DNA of 64,000 nucleotides from Rhizobiaceae bacterium (GTDB lineage: Bacteria > Pseudomonadota > Alphaproteobacteria > Rhizobiales > Rhizobiaceae): contig JAEPMJ010000001.1 in NCBI GenBank assembly GCA_017644005.1, forward strand, positions 372,001-436,000. Reading direction: 5' to 3'. The notes beneath the pieces were generated by a model. The model was not told the DNA's origin. It made no database searches and was given only the letters and a program-made list of their open reading frames with translations. Shown here one piece after another: positions 37,742 to 46,284 of this stretch (its first letter is position 1; every line of letters begins with the position of its first letter). The translations under genes and the position numbers were made by a program.

Positions 37742-38944
37742 TTATCTGATGATAGGATCAGGCTGGATGGTGCTCAGAACCTCGGGCCCGGTCTCAGTCA
37801 ACAGCACCGTATTGGAGACGAAAAAGTCTCCGCGGCCGGTGCCCATGAGCCAGGACAGGATGTGAAAACTCATGCCGGTCCGGATCTCCATGCCGGAGTC
37901 GTGCCTGAGACCGGTGACCTTGTTGCCGCCGGTCCAGGACGGCGGAAAGCCGATGCCGACGCAGTAGCCGCAATGGTGGCGGCGATAGTGTGCGAGACCG
38001 GCATCGTCGACCACTGCCTGCCAGGCATCGTAGACCTCGTGCGCCGCCTTCCCGGGCTGCAGCGCAGCCAGCACCGCGTTGAAGGCGTTCGCCGAAATTT
38101 CGGCCATTTCGGCATCGCGGTCGGGGATCGAACCGAGATGTATCAGCCGGCCGAGCGGCGCGTGGTAGCGCGAGACACAACCGGAAAGTTCAAGAAACAC
38201 CGGCTCGCCGGCTTTATAGGAGCCGTCGCCCCAGGTGGCGTGTTCCTCGCCAAGGCGCGAGCCCGGCCGGATGAACGGCCCGAAGCCGACCGGATCGCCG
38301 CCAGCACGGATCATCGCGTTCATGCACTGGGCAGCAACGTCGCGTTCCGATGCGCCGTCGGCGATGATCTCGATCGCCGCTGCGGCCGCAGCGTCGGTAA
38401 CCGCCGCGGCGCGGCGCATCAACGCCTGCTCGGCCGGCGACTTGACCAGCCGCATGTCGTCGATCGCACCGGTGATATCGGCCCAGTCGGCATCGACGCC
38501 CTCGCGCATCGCATTGCCGAAACCGTATGAGTGGCCGGACGACCAGGTCTCCACGCCGATGCGCGAGATACCACCGCCAATCTCGTCGCGGACGGCCTCC
38601 AGGACGGTTAGCGCACGTTCGCGCACGCCACTTCTGGTTCTCAGCAGGCGCACCGCCAGGTCTGCCGCGGTTTCCAGGTCACTATGGCCTTCGAACGACG
38701 CGTTGCGCACCTGCTTTTCGACCGACACCCGTTCCATCGAGCGGGTGACCAGCGTCATCTCGCCCTGCGCCGGCACGATGAGCAGGTGCGGTGCGAAGTA
38801 GCCCCAATGATCGAGACCGGTCAGATAAAAGATGTTCTCCGGCGTCGAGACGAGCGCAATGTCGAGATCGCGCGCAGCCATGATGCGGCGAAAGGCGGTC
38901 AGTCTGGCCGCGAGCTCTTCGTCGGAAAACGGGTTGTCGTGCAT
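37742..38944 (-). CDS. M24-family hydrolase, second DoeA-like paralogue
   Basis: 400 residues with the creatinase/prolidase two-domain layout. STPENIFYLTGLDHWGYF and the later FLELSGCVSRYHAPLGR parallel DPSNMAWLTGYDGWSF and FFEISGCYRRYHAPFCR of the DoeA protein at 46285. As in DoeA, the Asp-Asp metal ligands of true M24 peptidases are not evident, so it is probably a non-metallo amidohydrolase. It lies seven bases after the semialdehyde dehydrogenase gene in the ectoine gene block. Its substrate may be a related cyclic amidine such as hydroxyectoine (inference). Confidence 0.82.
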   Translation of the reverse strand: MHDNPFSDEELAARLTAFRRIMAARDLDIALVSTPENIFYLTGLDHWGYFAPHLLIVPAQGEMTLVTRSMERVSVEKQVRNASFEGHSDLETAADLAVRLLRTRSGVRERALTVLEAVRDEIGGGISRIGVETWSSGHSYGFGNAMREGVDADWADITGAIDDMRLVKSPAEQALMRRAAAVTDAAAAAAIEIIADGASERDVAAQCMNAMIRAGGDPVGFGPFIRPGSRLGEEHATWGDGSYKAGEPVFLELSGCVSRYHAPLGRLIHLGSIPDRDAEMAEISANAFNAVLAALQPGKAAHEVYDAWQAVVDDAGLAHYRRHHCGYCVGIGFPPSWTGGNKVTGLRHDSGMEIRTGMSFHILSWLMGTGRGDFFVSNTVLLTETGPEVLSTIQPDPIIR

Positions 38945-38951
38945 GGCTGCC

Positions 38952-40436
38952 TCAAGCCAGGTCGCGGCAAATATATTTCAGGTCGGTGTAGGCTTCCATG
39001 CCGTGGCGCGAGCCCTCGCGCGCCAGGCCGGCCTGCTTGACGCCGCCAAAAGGCACCGGCGCGCCGGTGATCTTGGTGCGGTTGACGGCGACCATTCCGA
39101 ACTCCAGCGCACGGCTGAACCGGGCGATGCGTGCCGGGTCGGATGTGTGGAGATACGCGACCAGCCCCGTTTCGGTGCTGTTGGCCTGACGCAACACATC
39201 GTCCTCGTCATCGAAGGGGGTGAATGCAGCTATCGGACCGAAGGTCTCCTCGCGGAAGATCGCCGCCTCTGCGGAAACGTCGGCCAGCACGGTCGGCTCG
39301 AAAAAATTGGGGCCGGCAGCGTGAACCTTGCCTCCCGTTACCAGCCGGGCTCCGTGCGACAGCGCGTCGGCGACATGCTGCTGCTGCTTCGCAACGGCAC
39401 GGGCATTGATCAGAGGTCCGATATCGGGATCCGCCATCCCCTCGCCCACCGTCATCGCACGCACCCGCTCCGCGAAGTCGGCAACGAAACGCTCGTAGAT
39501 CGGCCGCTCGATGTAAAAGCGGTTCGCAGCGAGGCAATCCTGACCTGACGTGGCAAACTTCGCACTTACGGCCCGGTCGACCGCACGGTCGAAATCGCAA
39601 TCGGCAAAGGCCATGAACGGCGCATGGCCGCCGAGCTCCATGATGAGCCGTTTTATGGTCGGCGCTGACTGCTCGTAGAGTATGCGCCCGACCTCGGTCG
39701 AACCCGTGAACGACACCGCGCGCACCATCGGCGAGGCTGTCATGGCCGCGACGATCTCACGGGCGCTGCCCGTCAGCACATTGAACACGCCGGCCGGAAG
39801 CCCGGCGCGCTCCGCCAGTTCGGCCAATGCGAGGGCCGAGAAGGGCGTCTCGGACGACGGGTGCGCGACCACTGTGCAGCCTGCCGCCAAGGCTGCCGCT
39901 GCCTTGCGTGTCAGCATCGCGGTCGGGAAATTCCAGGGTGTTACAAGTGCGGCGACACCGACCGGCTGGCGAATGACCTGCATGTCGGCGCCGGGCAGAT
40001 GCGAGGTCACGCTTTCGACATTCAGCCGCAGCGCCTCGTCGGCATAGAAGTCGATGAAGGATGCCGCGTAGTCAATCTCGCCTCGGGCTTCAGACAGCGG
40101 CTTACCCTGCTCGAGGACCATAAGGCGCGCGAGATCCTCTTTCGCTGCAACGACACGTTCATACCAGTCGCGGAGAATTGTTCGCCGCTCGGTGGCAGGC
40201 CGGCCGGACCACTCGGCGAAAGCGGCATTGGCAGCAGCAATCGCGCGATCCGTGTCGACTGCAGTCAGGGCTGGCACAGTGCCGATGCGGTTTCCGCTTG
40301 CGGGGTCCGTGACGTCGATGGCGTCGCTGCCGGAGCCGGCGGTCCAGGCACCGTCTACATAGGAGAACTCGCGGAAAAGCCGCGGATCGTCCAGTTCCGA
40401 AAGGTCCGTTTTCTGAAGAATGGCGAGTGACGGCAT
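38952..40436 (-). CDS. NAD(P)-dependent semialdehyde dehydrogenase (DoeC/Ssd-type)
   Basis: 494 residues of the aldehyde dehydrogenase family. The catalytic Cys is in SGQDCLAANR and the general base Glu in IMELGGHAP; PWNFPTAMLTRK is the coenzyme region. It resembles succinate-semialdehyde dehydrogenases; the homologous gene in ectoine clusters oxidises aspartate semialdehyde to aspartate. It lies downstream of the AsnC gene, in the same order as in other ectoine degradation clusters. Confidence 0.87.
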   Translation of the reverse strand: MPSLAILQKTDLSELDDPRLFREFSYVDGAWTAGSGSDAIDVTDPASGNRIGTVPALTAVDTDRAIAAANAAFAEWSGRPATERRTILRDWYERVVAAKEDLARLMVLEQGKPLSEARGEIDYAASFIDFYADEALRLNVESVTSHLPGADMQVIRQPVGVAALVTPWNFPTAMLTRKAAAALAAGCTVVAHPSSETPFSALALAELAERAGLPAGVFNVLTGSAREIVAAMTASPMVRAVSFTGSTEVGRILYEQSAPTIKRLIMELGGHAPFMAFADCDFDRAVDRAVSAKFATSGQDCLAANRFYIERPIYERFVADFAERVRAMTVGEGMADPDIGPLINARAVAKQQQHVADALSHGARLVTGGKVHAAGPNFFEPTVLADVSAEAAIFREETFGPIAAFTPFDDEDDVLRQANSTETGLVAYLHTSDPARIARFSRALEFGMVAVNRTKITGAPVPFGGVKQAGLAREGSRHGMEAYTDLKYICRDLA

Positions 40437-40512
40437 ATTCGTGGGCCTCCCGTTTCACAGGTCGAATGTCGCACAGCCGGTTCCAAACGAATGTTCGAAC
40501 TGGAGCTTCGCC

Positions 40513-40529
40513 GCCGAAGTTTCTTCGGC
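40513..40529 (-). other. Hairpin between asnC and the semialdehyde dehydrogenase gene
   Basis: GCCGAAG and CTTCGGC form a 7-bp stem with a 3-base loop in the 112-base gap. There is no T-tract on the minus strand, so partial attenuation or mRNA processing is more likely than termination. Confidence 0.4.
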
Positions 40530-40548
40530 AATCCCGGCCCGGAGCCAA

Positions 40549-41040
40549 TCAATCCTTTGCCGCGGCGGTCAAAAGCAGCTCAAGCGGCAGTGCCCCCGCC
40601 CGTTTGACCGGCTTGGTCACCACGTAGGTGAAGTATCTCGCCAGACCGACTCGGGCGTCGAGCAGATGATCGACGAGCCGCTGATAGGAATCGATGTCTG
40701 CCGTCACGATCTGGAGTATGTAGTCGAATCCCCCGCCCACGGCCCAGCAGGCGGCGATTTCATCGAGCGGCTGCACCGCGCGCTCGAAAGTCTGAAAATC
40801 GCCACTGCGATGGTTTTCCAGTTCGGCAGCCATGAAGACAACGATATGCGGCGCGATCTTCTTCAGCGCGATTTCGGCGCGATAGCCGGTGATGATACCT
40901 GCATCTTCAAGGCGCTTCAGCCGCTCCCAGCATGGCGCAGCGGACAAATTAATGCGTTTGGCTAGCTCGGCTTTGGATATGCGCCCTTCGCGCGCCAGTA
41001 TGGAGAGGATCTTCAGATCGCGATCGTCGAGTGCAAGCAT
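40549..41040 (-). CDS. Lrp/AsnC-family regulator of the ectoine genes (DoeX/AsnC type)
   Basis: 163 residues. N-terminal helix-turn-helix (GRISKAELAKRINLSAAPCWERL) read here as separate motifs RISKAELA and NLSAAPCWERLKRLE, then an AsnC ligand-binding domain (GGGFDYILQIVTADIDSY). The ATG at 41040 gives the normal family length. Members in this position respond to ectoine breakdown intermediates such as N-acetyl-diaminobutyrate (known for DoeX). It is seven bases downstream of eutC. Confidence 0.88.
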   Translation of the reverse strand: MLALDDRDLKILSILAREGRISKAELAKRINLSAAPCWERLKRLEDAGIITGYRAEIALKKIAPHIVVFMAAELENHRSGDFQTFERAVQPLDEIAACWAVGGGFDYILQIVTADIDSYQRLVDHLLDARVGLARYFTYVVTKPVKRAGALPLELLLTAAAKD

Positions 41041-41047
41041 CGCATGC

Positions 41048-42040
41048 TCACGCGGTGATCTTCGTGCCGACACCGGCGTTGCGTGCCGTTGTGATGGCAT
41101 AGGTCGCAATAGCGGTATCCTGGGCGCCTGTCCCGGTGAGATCGCAGATCGTCACCTCATCGTCACTCGTTCGTCCGCCGGCGGCTCCAGTGATGACTGC
41201 CCCAATCTCGGGCGGCGTGCCGCGAGTCCACAGACCAGCGGAGATCGCACTTCTCAATTCGCCCAGCAACTCGGTCTGACTGACCCTGTCAGCAACATAG
41301 AGATCAGCGGCGGCAAGTGCTGCCGGTTCTATCTCGTTCTTGCCGGCCTGGTCCGACCCCATTGCTGTTATGTGCAGGCCGGGGTGCAGCCAGCCTGCTT
41401 TCAGAACCGGTTCTTCCGCAGGCGTTGTGGTGACGACAAGCTGTGACTTTTCGACCAGCCGCGCGGCGTCGCTCTCAGCCCGCACCGGAATGCCAAGACT
41501 TGCGGCCAGCTCGGCGGCACATCGTTCAGCCTTGACGGCATCGCGACCCCATACGAGCGCATCGGAGAACGGTCGCACCAGATGTGCAGCCTGCAGTTGC
41601 AGCCGCGCCTGCACGCCTGTGCCGATCACACCCGCCGTCTCGATCGTCCGGGGCGCCAGATGCCGGGCGGCAACCGCACCGGCGGCGGCGGTGCGCACGT
41701 CGGTCAGATAGCCATTGTCGAGAAGCAGCGCTTCGACCAATCCGGTCGTTGCCGAAAACAGGACCATCAGACCGTTGAGACTAGGCAATCCAAGCTTCGG
41801 ATTGTCGAAAAAGCCGGGGCTGACCTTGATCGCGAAACCCTCGAAGCCGGGAATGTAAGCCGTCTTCACGTCGACTTCGCCATTGGCCTGCGGAATTGCC
41901 ATCGACAGAATCGGCGGCATGACTACCGTGCCGGAGGCGAGTGCCGCGAACGCCTTCTCCACGACATCGACAGCCGCAAGATCAAGCCGCACGCAGCCGC
42001 GCAGGTCTGCCTCGGTAAGGATGGTGATATCACGCGGCAT
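41048..42040 (-). CDS. eutC: EutC, ornithine cyclodeaminase-family enzyme of hydroxyectoine utilisation
   Basis: 330 residues with the ornithine cyclodeaminase/mu-crystallin fold. The NAD-binding region is AGVIGTGVQARLQLQA, and DNGYLTDVRTAAAGAVAARH is a family hallmark. In rhizobial and Ruegeria clusters EutA, EutB and EutC convert hydroxyectoine to ectoine. The ATG at 42040 overlaps the eutB stop by 11 bases; the frame is open upstream without homology. Confidence 0.9.
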   Translation of the reverse strand: MPRDITILTEADLRGCVRLDLAAVDVVEKAFAALASGTVVMPPILSMAIPQANGEVDVKTAYIPGFEGFAIKVSPGFFDNPKLGLPSLNGLMVLFSATTGLVEALLLDNGYLTDVRTAAAGAVAARHLAPRTIETAGVIGTGVQARLQLQAAHLVRPFSDALVWGRDAVKAERCAAELAASLGIPVRAESDAARLVEKSQLVVTTTPAEEPVLKAGWLHPGLHITAMGSDQAGKNEIEPAALAAADLYVADRVSQTELLGELRSAISAGLWTRGTPPEIGAVITGAAGGRTSDDEVTICDLTGTGAQDTAIATYAITTARNAGVGTKITA

Positions 42041-43040
42041 AGGCGCGCCCTTCGACACGGGTGTCCCCAAGCTGAATCGACTTGCCGCTGACGATATCGG
42101 TGAATATCCGCATGTCGGCGTTGCGTCCGGTGACGATAGTCGCAACCGGTCCGCCAATTTGTGGCAGCTTGCCAGACTTCAGCGCAGCTATGCCAACGAC
42201 GCTTGCCCCCTCGGCCACGATACGATCCTCGAAATAGAGTGTTTGCATTGCATCGTAGATTTCGTCCTCGGCAACGAGAACGTAGTCGTCGAGCAGCTTG
42301 CGGCAGAGCGGGAAGGAAAGCCGGTTTCCAAGGCCGATACCTCCGCCGAGCGAGTCGGCGAGGCTTGCGACTTCCTCGACCTCGACCGGCGCTCCGGCAC
42401 GTACCGATTCATACATCGCCGCACCCCGTTCCATGGTGATGCCGATCAGCCTGATATCCGGCTTGATCGCCTTTGCGGCGACAGCGACACCGGCAGCCAG
42501 GCCGCCCCCCGAAAGCGGCACCAGTATTGCGGCGAGGTCTGGACGGTCCTGCAGTATTTCAAGGCCAATTGTCCCCTGCCCGGCTATCACCAGCGGGTCA
42601 TCGAAAGGCGATATCTCGACAAGCCCCTCCTCGGCGGCGAGGCGCTGGCTTTCAGCGAGAGCGTCATCCTGGCTGGTGCCGGCAATTCGCACCTCGGCGC
42701 CAAGAGCGCGAATGCCATCCACCTTGGCTTTCGGAACCAGCGAGGACATGCAGATGACCGCGCGCATGCCGCGTACCCGCGCCGCATAGGCGACACCGCG
42801 GCCGTGGTTGCCGGTCGAACAGCAGGTGACACCGCCGGCGTCGCCTGGCAGCGCAAAAACTGCATTGACCGCGCCGCGCAGCTTGAAGGCGCCGATGGGC
42901 TGCGTGTTCTCCAGCTTCAGCAGAAAATCGTGACCGGCGAGCTCGGTCAGAAACGGCGACGGCACCAGCGGCGTGCGCGCCGCGGTTCCGGAAATGACGC
43001 GGGCGGCGGCCAGTATGTCGGCCAGGGTCGGCTCTGTCAT
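42030..43040 (-). CDS. eutB: EutB, threonine dehydratase-like enzyme of hydroxyectoine utilisation
   Basis: 336 residues, PLP fold type II. The PLP Lys lies in IGAFKLRGAVNA and the phosphate-binding loop is CCSTGNHGRGVAYAA; a Gly-rich stretch (LVPLSGGGLAAGVAVAAK) follows. It is homologous to threonine dehydratase and pairs with EutC in all hydroxyectoine clusters. It is six bases after ehuA and overlaps eutC, so transport and catabolism share a transcript. Confidence 0.9.
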   Translation of the reverse strand: MTEPTLADILAAARVISGTAARTPLVPSPFLTELAGHDFLLKLENTQPIGAFKLRGAVNAVFALPGDAGGVTCCSTGNHGRGVAYAARVRGMRAVICMSSLVPKAKVDGIRALGAEVRIAGTSQDDALAESQRLAAEEGLVEISPFDDPLVIAGQGTIGLEILQDRPDLAAILVPLSGGGLAAGVAVAAKAIKPDIRLIGITMERGAAMYESVRAGAPVEVEEVASLADSLGGGIGLGNRLSFPLCRKLLDDYVLVAEDEIYDAMQTLYFEDRIVAEGASVVGIAALKSGKLPQIGGPVATIVTGRNADMRIFTDIVSGKSIQLGDTRVEGRAYAA

Positions 43041-43046
43041 GGTGCG

Positions 43047-43823
43047 TCAGCCGGCTTCCAGAACGGCACTCAGAAACTGTCGGGTGCGCTCATTGTCCGG
43101 TTCGTTGAACAATTTGTCGGGCGGCCCCTGTTCGGCGATCTTGCCGCCGTAGAAGAAGCAGACCCGATCCGAAAATTCCTTGGCAAATCCCATCTGGTGC
43201 GTGACCATCAGCATGGTGAGATCGTGCTCCGAGCCGAGCTGCCTGATCACATTCAGCACCTCGCCCACCAGTTCGGGATCGAGCGCCGAGGTCACCTCGT
43301 CGAACAGCATCACCTTGGGCCGCATTGCGAGGGCCCGCGCAATCGCGACGCGCTGTTTCTGGCCGCCCGAAAGCTGGATCGGGTAGTGGCCTTTCTTGTC
43401 GCCGAGACCCACCATGTCGAGCAACTCGGCCGAGCGTTCCTCCGCCTCGCCTTTGGGGAGGCCCAGCACGGAAACCGGCGCTTCCATGCAATTCTGCAGC
43501 GCAGTCATATGCGGAAACAGGTTGAAGTGCTGAAACACCATGCCGACCTTGCCGCGCACGCGGCGCAGGTGGCGGTCGCTGGCCGGCACCATCGCGCCAT
43601 TCTTCTGTTCGTGGGTCATCGGCTCGCCTTCCACCCAGATGACGCCGTCATTGATCTTCTCAAGCGTCATGAGCATGCGCAGCACCGTGGTCTTGCCGGA
43701 GCCGGAGGGGCCGATGATCGACACTTTCTCGTTACGCTCGATATCGAGGTTGAGTTCGTCCAGCACCGTCAATGCGCCATAGCGCTTGGTGACATTTTCG
43801 AAACGGACCATCGGTTCGCTCAT
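43047..43823 (-). CDS. ehuA: Ectoine/hydroxyectoine ABC transporter ATP-binding protein EhuA
   Basis: 258 residues. Walker A GPSGSGKT, signature LSGGQKQRVAIAR, Walker B VMLFDEVTSALD (DEV is typical of amino-acid-type importers). It is a polar amino acid family ATPase and lies directly after the two permeases and before eutB, the ehu-eut arrangement of rhizobia. Confidence 0.92.
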   Translation of the reverse strand: MSEPMVRFENVTKRYGALTVLDELNLDIERNEKVSIIGPSGSGKTTVLRMLMTLEKINDGVIWVEGEPMTHEQKNGAMVPASDRHLRRVRGKVGMVFQHFNLFPHMTALQNCMEAPVSVLGLPKGEAEERSAELLDMVGLGDKKGHYPIQLSGGQKQRVAIARALAMRPKVMLFDEVTSALDPELVGEVLNVIRQLGSEHDLTMLMVTHQMGFAKEFSDRVCFFYGGKIAEQGPPDKLFNEPDNERTRQFLSAVLEAG

Positions 43824-43833
43824 CGCGGACCTC

Positions 43834-44502
43834 CTACTGAAGATGGTAGCGGCGGTTGAGCCAGAAGCTCACGGCCTGCACGATCGCCGAGGCGATCAGG
43901 CTGAAGACAAGATAGAAGGCGCCGGCCATCGTTATCGCCTCGATGTAGCGATAGTTTTCGGCGCCGAAATTTTTCGCCTGCTGCAGCATTTCAAGGATGG
44001 CGATGGCCGCAAGGATCGGCGTGTCCTTGAACATGCCGATGAAATAATTGCCGAGCCCCGGAACGATCGGCGGTATCGCCTGTGGCAGGATGATCCTGCT
44101 CCAGGTTCTGCTGCGCGACAGGTTGAGCGCGATACTGGCTTCCCACTGACCTCCATCCACTGCTTCGATGCCGGCACGGTAAACTTCGGAACAATATGCA
44201 GCGTAGTGAATGCCGAGCACGCCGATGCCGGCCACCCAGGCGGGGATGACGATCCCGAATTGCGGCCCGACGAAGTAGACGAAGAAAATTTGCAGCAGCA
44301 GCGGAGTGGAGCGTATGAACTCGACCGTCTCGGCCATCGCCCCGTTCACGAGGCGGTTGTTCGATTGGCGGATCAGCGCGAATGCCAGGCCCAGCACCAA
44401 CGCAATGGCAAAGGCGATCAAAGTGGCCTGAACGGTGATCACCGCGCCGCGGTACAGATACGGCAGCGCCTCCCAGACATAATACCAGTCCCAGATGTTC
44501 AT
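43834..44502 (-). CDS. ehuD: Ectoine/hydroxyectoine ABC transporter permease EhuD
   Basis: 222 residues, polar amino acid permease family (HisM-like). The membrane segments flank an EAA-type loop around ASIALNLSRSRTWSRIILPQ. It overlaps ehuC by four bases. Assignment as EhuD rests on gene order after ehuC. Confidence 0.9.
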   Translation of the reverse strand: MNIWDWYYVWEALPYLYRGAVITVQATLIAFAIALVLGLAFALIRQSNNRLVNGAMAETVEFIRSTPLLLQIFFVYFVGPQFGIVIPAWVAGIGVLGIHYAAYCSEVYRAGIEAVDGGQWEASIALNLSRSRTWSRIILPQAIPPIVPGLGNYFIGMFKDTPILAAIAILEMLQQAKNFGAENYRYIEAITMAGAFYLVFSLIASAIVQAVSFWLNRRYHLQ

Positions 44503-45170
44503 ATCGGCAGCTCCCGCACAAAGCCGCGCGAGAAGCGGCGTTCAAGCCAGCGTACGATCGGCGTGATCAGCAGGCGGGCGATCAAATAGTAGCCGAACAG
44601 TGCGATCGCGAAGAACAGCAGATAGTTGCCTGTGGCGTCGGCCGCGAGCTTGGCAGCGGTCGTGAGTTCGGTAATCGTGATGAAAAAGATGAGCGAAGTG
44701 CCTTTGAGCAGCTCGATCAGGAGATTGCCCCAGGCAGGCAGCATGGCGCGGATCGCCTGCGGCAGGATGATACGGCGCATCATCACCAGGCGCGGAAAGT
44801 TGAGCGCGGTACTTGCCTCATACTGGCCGCGTTCCACGCCCTGGATGGCGGCGCGAACCAGTTCGGCGCCGTAGCCGGAGACATTCATGCCGACTCCGAG
44901 TATCGCCACCGTCCATGGCGACATCGTCACGCCGAAGATCGGCAGGACGAAAAACCACCAATACAGCTGAACCAGCATCGAGGTGCCGCGGAAAAACTCG
45001 ATGTAGGCAATGCCGAACCAACGAAGGGGGCGTCGCGGCGAGACGCGGATCAGGCCAATCACGAGACCGAAGGCGATCGCCACCAGGGACGCGCCAAACG
45101 TAATGAGGATCGTAACGAACACACCCTTGGCAAGGGCTGCCACACTGAAACCCAGCGCGAATTCGTTCAT
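44499..45170 (-). CDS. ehuC: Ectoine/hydroxyectoine ABC transporter permease EhuC
   Basis: 223 residues, polar amino acid permease family. The EAA-type loop is ASTALNFPRLVMMRRIILPQ and the helix before it includes NVSGYGAELVRAAIQGV. The ATG at 45170 gives the usual length; an upstream in-frame start would add 11 residues. It is separated from ehuB by a hairpin. Confidence 0.9.
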   Translation of the reverse strand: MNEFALGFSVAALAKGVFVTILITFGASLVAIAFGLVIGLIRVSPRRPLRWFGIAYIEFFRGTSMLVQLYWWFFVLPIFGVTMSPWTVAILGVGMNVSGYGAELVRAAIQGVERGQYEASTALNFPRLVMMRRIILPQAIRAMLPAWGNLLIELLKGTSLIFFITITELTTAAKLAADATGNYLLFFAIALFGYYLIARLLITPIVRWLERRFSRGFVRELPI

Positions 45171-45225
45171 GGTTCCAGACCCCGCTTTGCTGCGCCGGCA
45201 CATCAGGTCCGGCGCCTTGCATCGA

Positions 45226-45250
45226 CCGGCGGCGCCCGAGGCGCCGCCGG
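45226..45250 (-). other. Hairpin between ehuB and ehuC
   Basis: An 11-bp perfect stem, CCGGCGGCGCC/GGCGCCGCCGG, with a 3-base loop, 14 bases after the ehuB stop and lacking a T-tract. It is expected to protect the ehuB mRNA and let binding protein exceed permease. Confidence 0.6.
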
Positions 45251-45263
45251 AGTAGGATCGAGG

Positions 45264-46109
45264 TCAGCCGGCGCAGAGCTCGGCGGTCGTGGTGCCGTCG
45301 GGCAGATTGGTCTTGGTGTAACCGTATTCCTTGACGGCTTCCAACATCTCGTCGGATCCAAGATATTCCTTGAGCGCCGCATTGAAGGCATCGACTTCGG
45401 CCTGCTGCGAAGGCAGGAATGCAAGACCAGGATAGCCGTCGATAACCGGCGGAGTGAACGGATCGGCAAGTTCGACCGCATCGTCCTTGTCGGCGAATTC
45501 CTTCATGGTGAAGTAAGTGCCGCCGCCGCCGGCCGCGCGCCCGGCCTTCACGGCCTGCAGGATTTCGGCAGGTCCGGCGACCTGCATGATCTGTTCGTCT
45601 GTAAGCCCGACATTGCGGGCATTCTTGACGGTGTTATAGCCAGCGCCGGTGACCAGCTTCAGATTCTTGTCGCGGATATCCTCGAACGAATGAAGATCGT
45701 CGGGATTGCCGTTCTTCACCAGCAGCGCGTCGGCAAAGGTGCCAAGCGGTTCGGTGAAGAGCGCGTTGCGGCAGCGCTCGGGCAGAATGTACATGCCACC
45801 GGTGATGATGTCGAAGCGTCCAGCCTGCAAGCCCGGAATCAAAGAACCCCATTCCGTCACGATGGGTTCGACATTGGTCGTGCCCATCTTCTCCAGAATG
45901 TCGAGCGTGATCGCGTTAACGAAGCCGAGTGGTGCATTATTGTCGCCCGGATAGGCCCACGGAATCTCGTTCGAGAAGCCGATGCGGATGGTATCGCCGT
46001 TTTTTATCTTCTCGAGCAGGGATTGCGCCGAAGCCGAGCCTGCGTAGCTGCCCAGCGTAAGTGCCGCCATTCCAAGCGCGGCCATTCCCTTCAGGATCGC
46101 ACGTCTCAT
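45264..46109 (-). CDS. ehuB: Ectoine/hydroxyectoine-binding periplasmic protein EhuB
   Basis: 281 residues. A Sec signal peptide (MRRAILKGMAALGMAALTLG...ASA) precedes a family 3 binding domain. The stretch IRIGFSNEIPWAYPG supplies ligand-contacting Glu and aromatic residues, and GGMYILPERCRNALFTEP is a strong EhuB hallmark (MY/F-I-x-PERC). The ATG at 46109 has GGGAGG upstream. It is the first gene of ehuBCDA-eutBC and is divergent from doeA. Confidence 0.93.
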   Translation of the reverse strand: MRRAILKGMAALGMAALTLGSYAGSASAQSLLEKIKNGDTIRIGFSNEIPWAYPGDNNAPLGFVNAITLDILEKMGTTNVEPIVTEWGSLIPGLQAGRFDIITGGMYILPERCRNALFTEPLGTFADALLVKNGNPDDLHSFEDIRDKNLKLVTGAGYNTVKNARNVGLTDEQIMQVAGPAEILQAVKAGRAAGGGGTYFTMKEFADKDDAVELADPFTPPVIDGYPGLAFLPSQQAEVDAFNAALKEYLGSDEMLEAVKEYGYTKTNLPDGTTTAELCAG

Positions 46110-46136
46110 TTGAACAACCTCCCATTGTGATTTTCT

Positions 46137-46150
46137 TGTTGTGCACAACA
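46137..46150. promoter_or_regulatory. GntR-type operator in the ehuB-doeA divergent region
   Basis: TGTTGTGCACAACA is a perfect 14-bp palindrome with the TTGT-N2-ACAA core bound by many FCD-type GntR proteins. It lies 28 bases upstream of the ehuB ATG. Related partial sites, TTGTACGA at 46182 and TGTACA at 46234, occur in the same 175-base gap. The FCD GntR gene that ends the doeA operon is the likely binder. Confidence 0.65.
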
Positions 46151-46284
46151 TCACGACTTCCGGGAAACGTGTCAACGAATTTTGTACGATTACCTACATT
46201 TTTCGCTTCCTCTGTCTCTCTCAACCCAATAGATGTACACATTAGTCCGGCAATTCGCCGGATATGGCGCCCGTGGAGGAGCAA

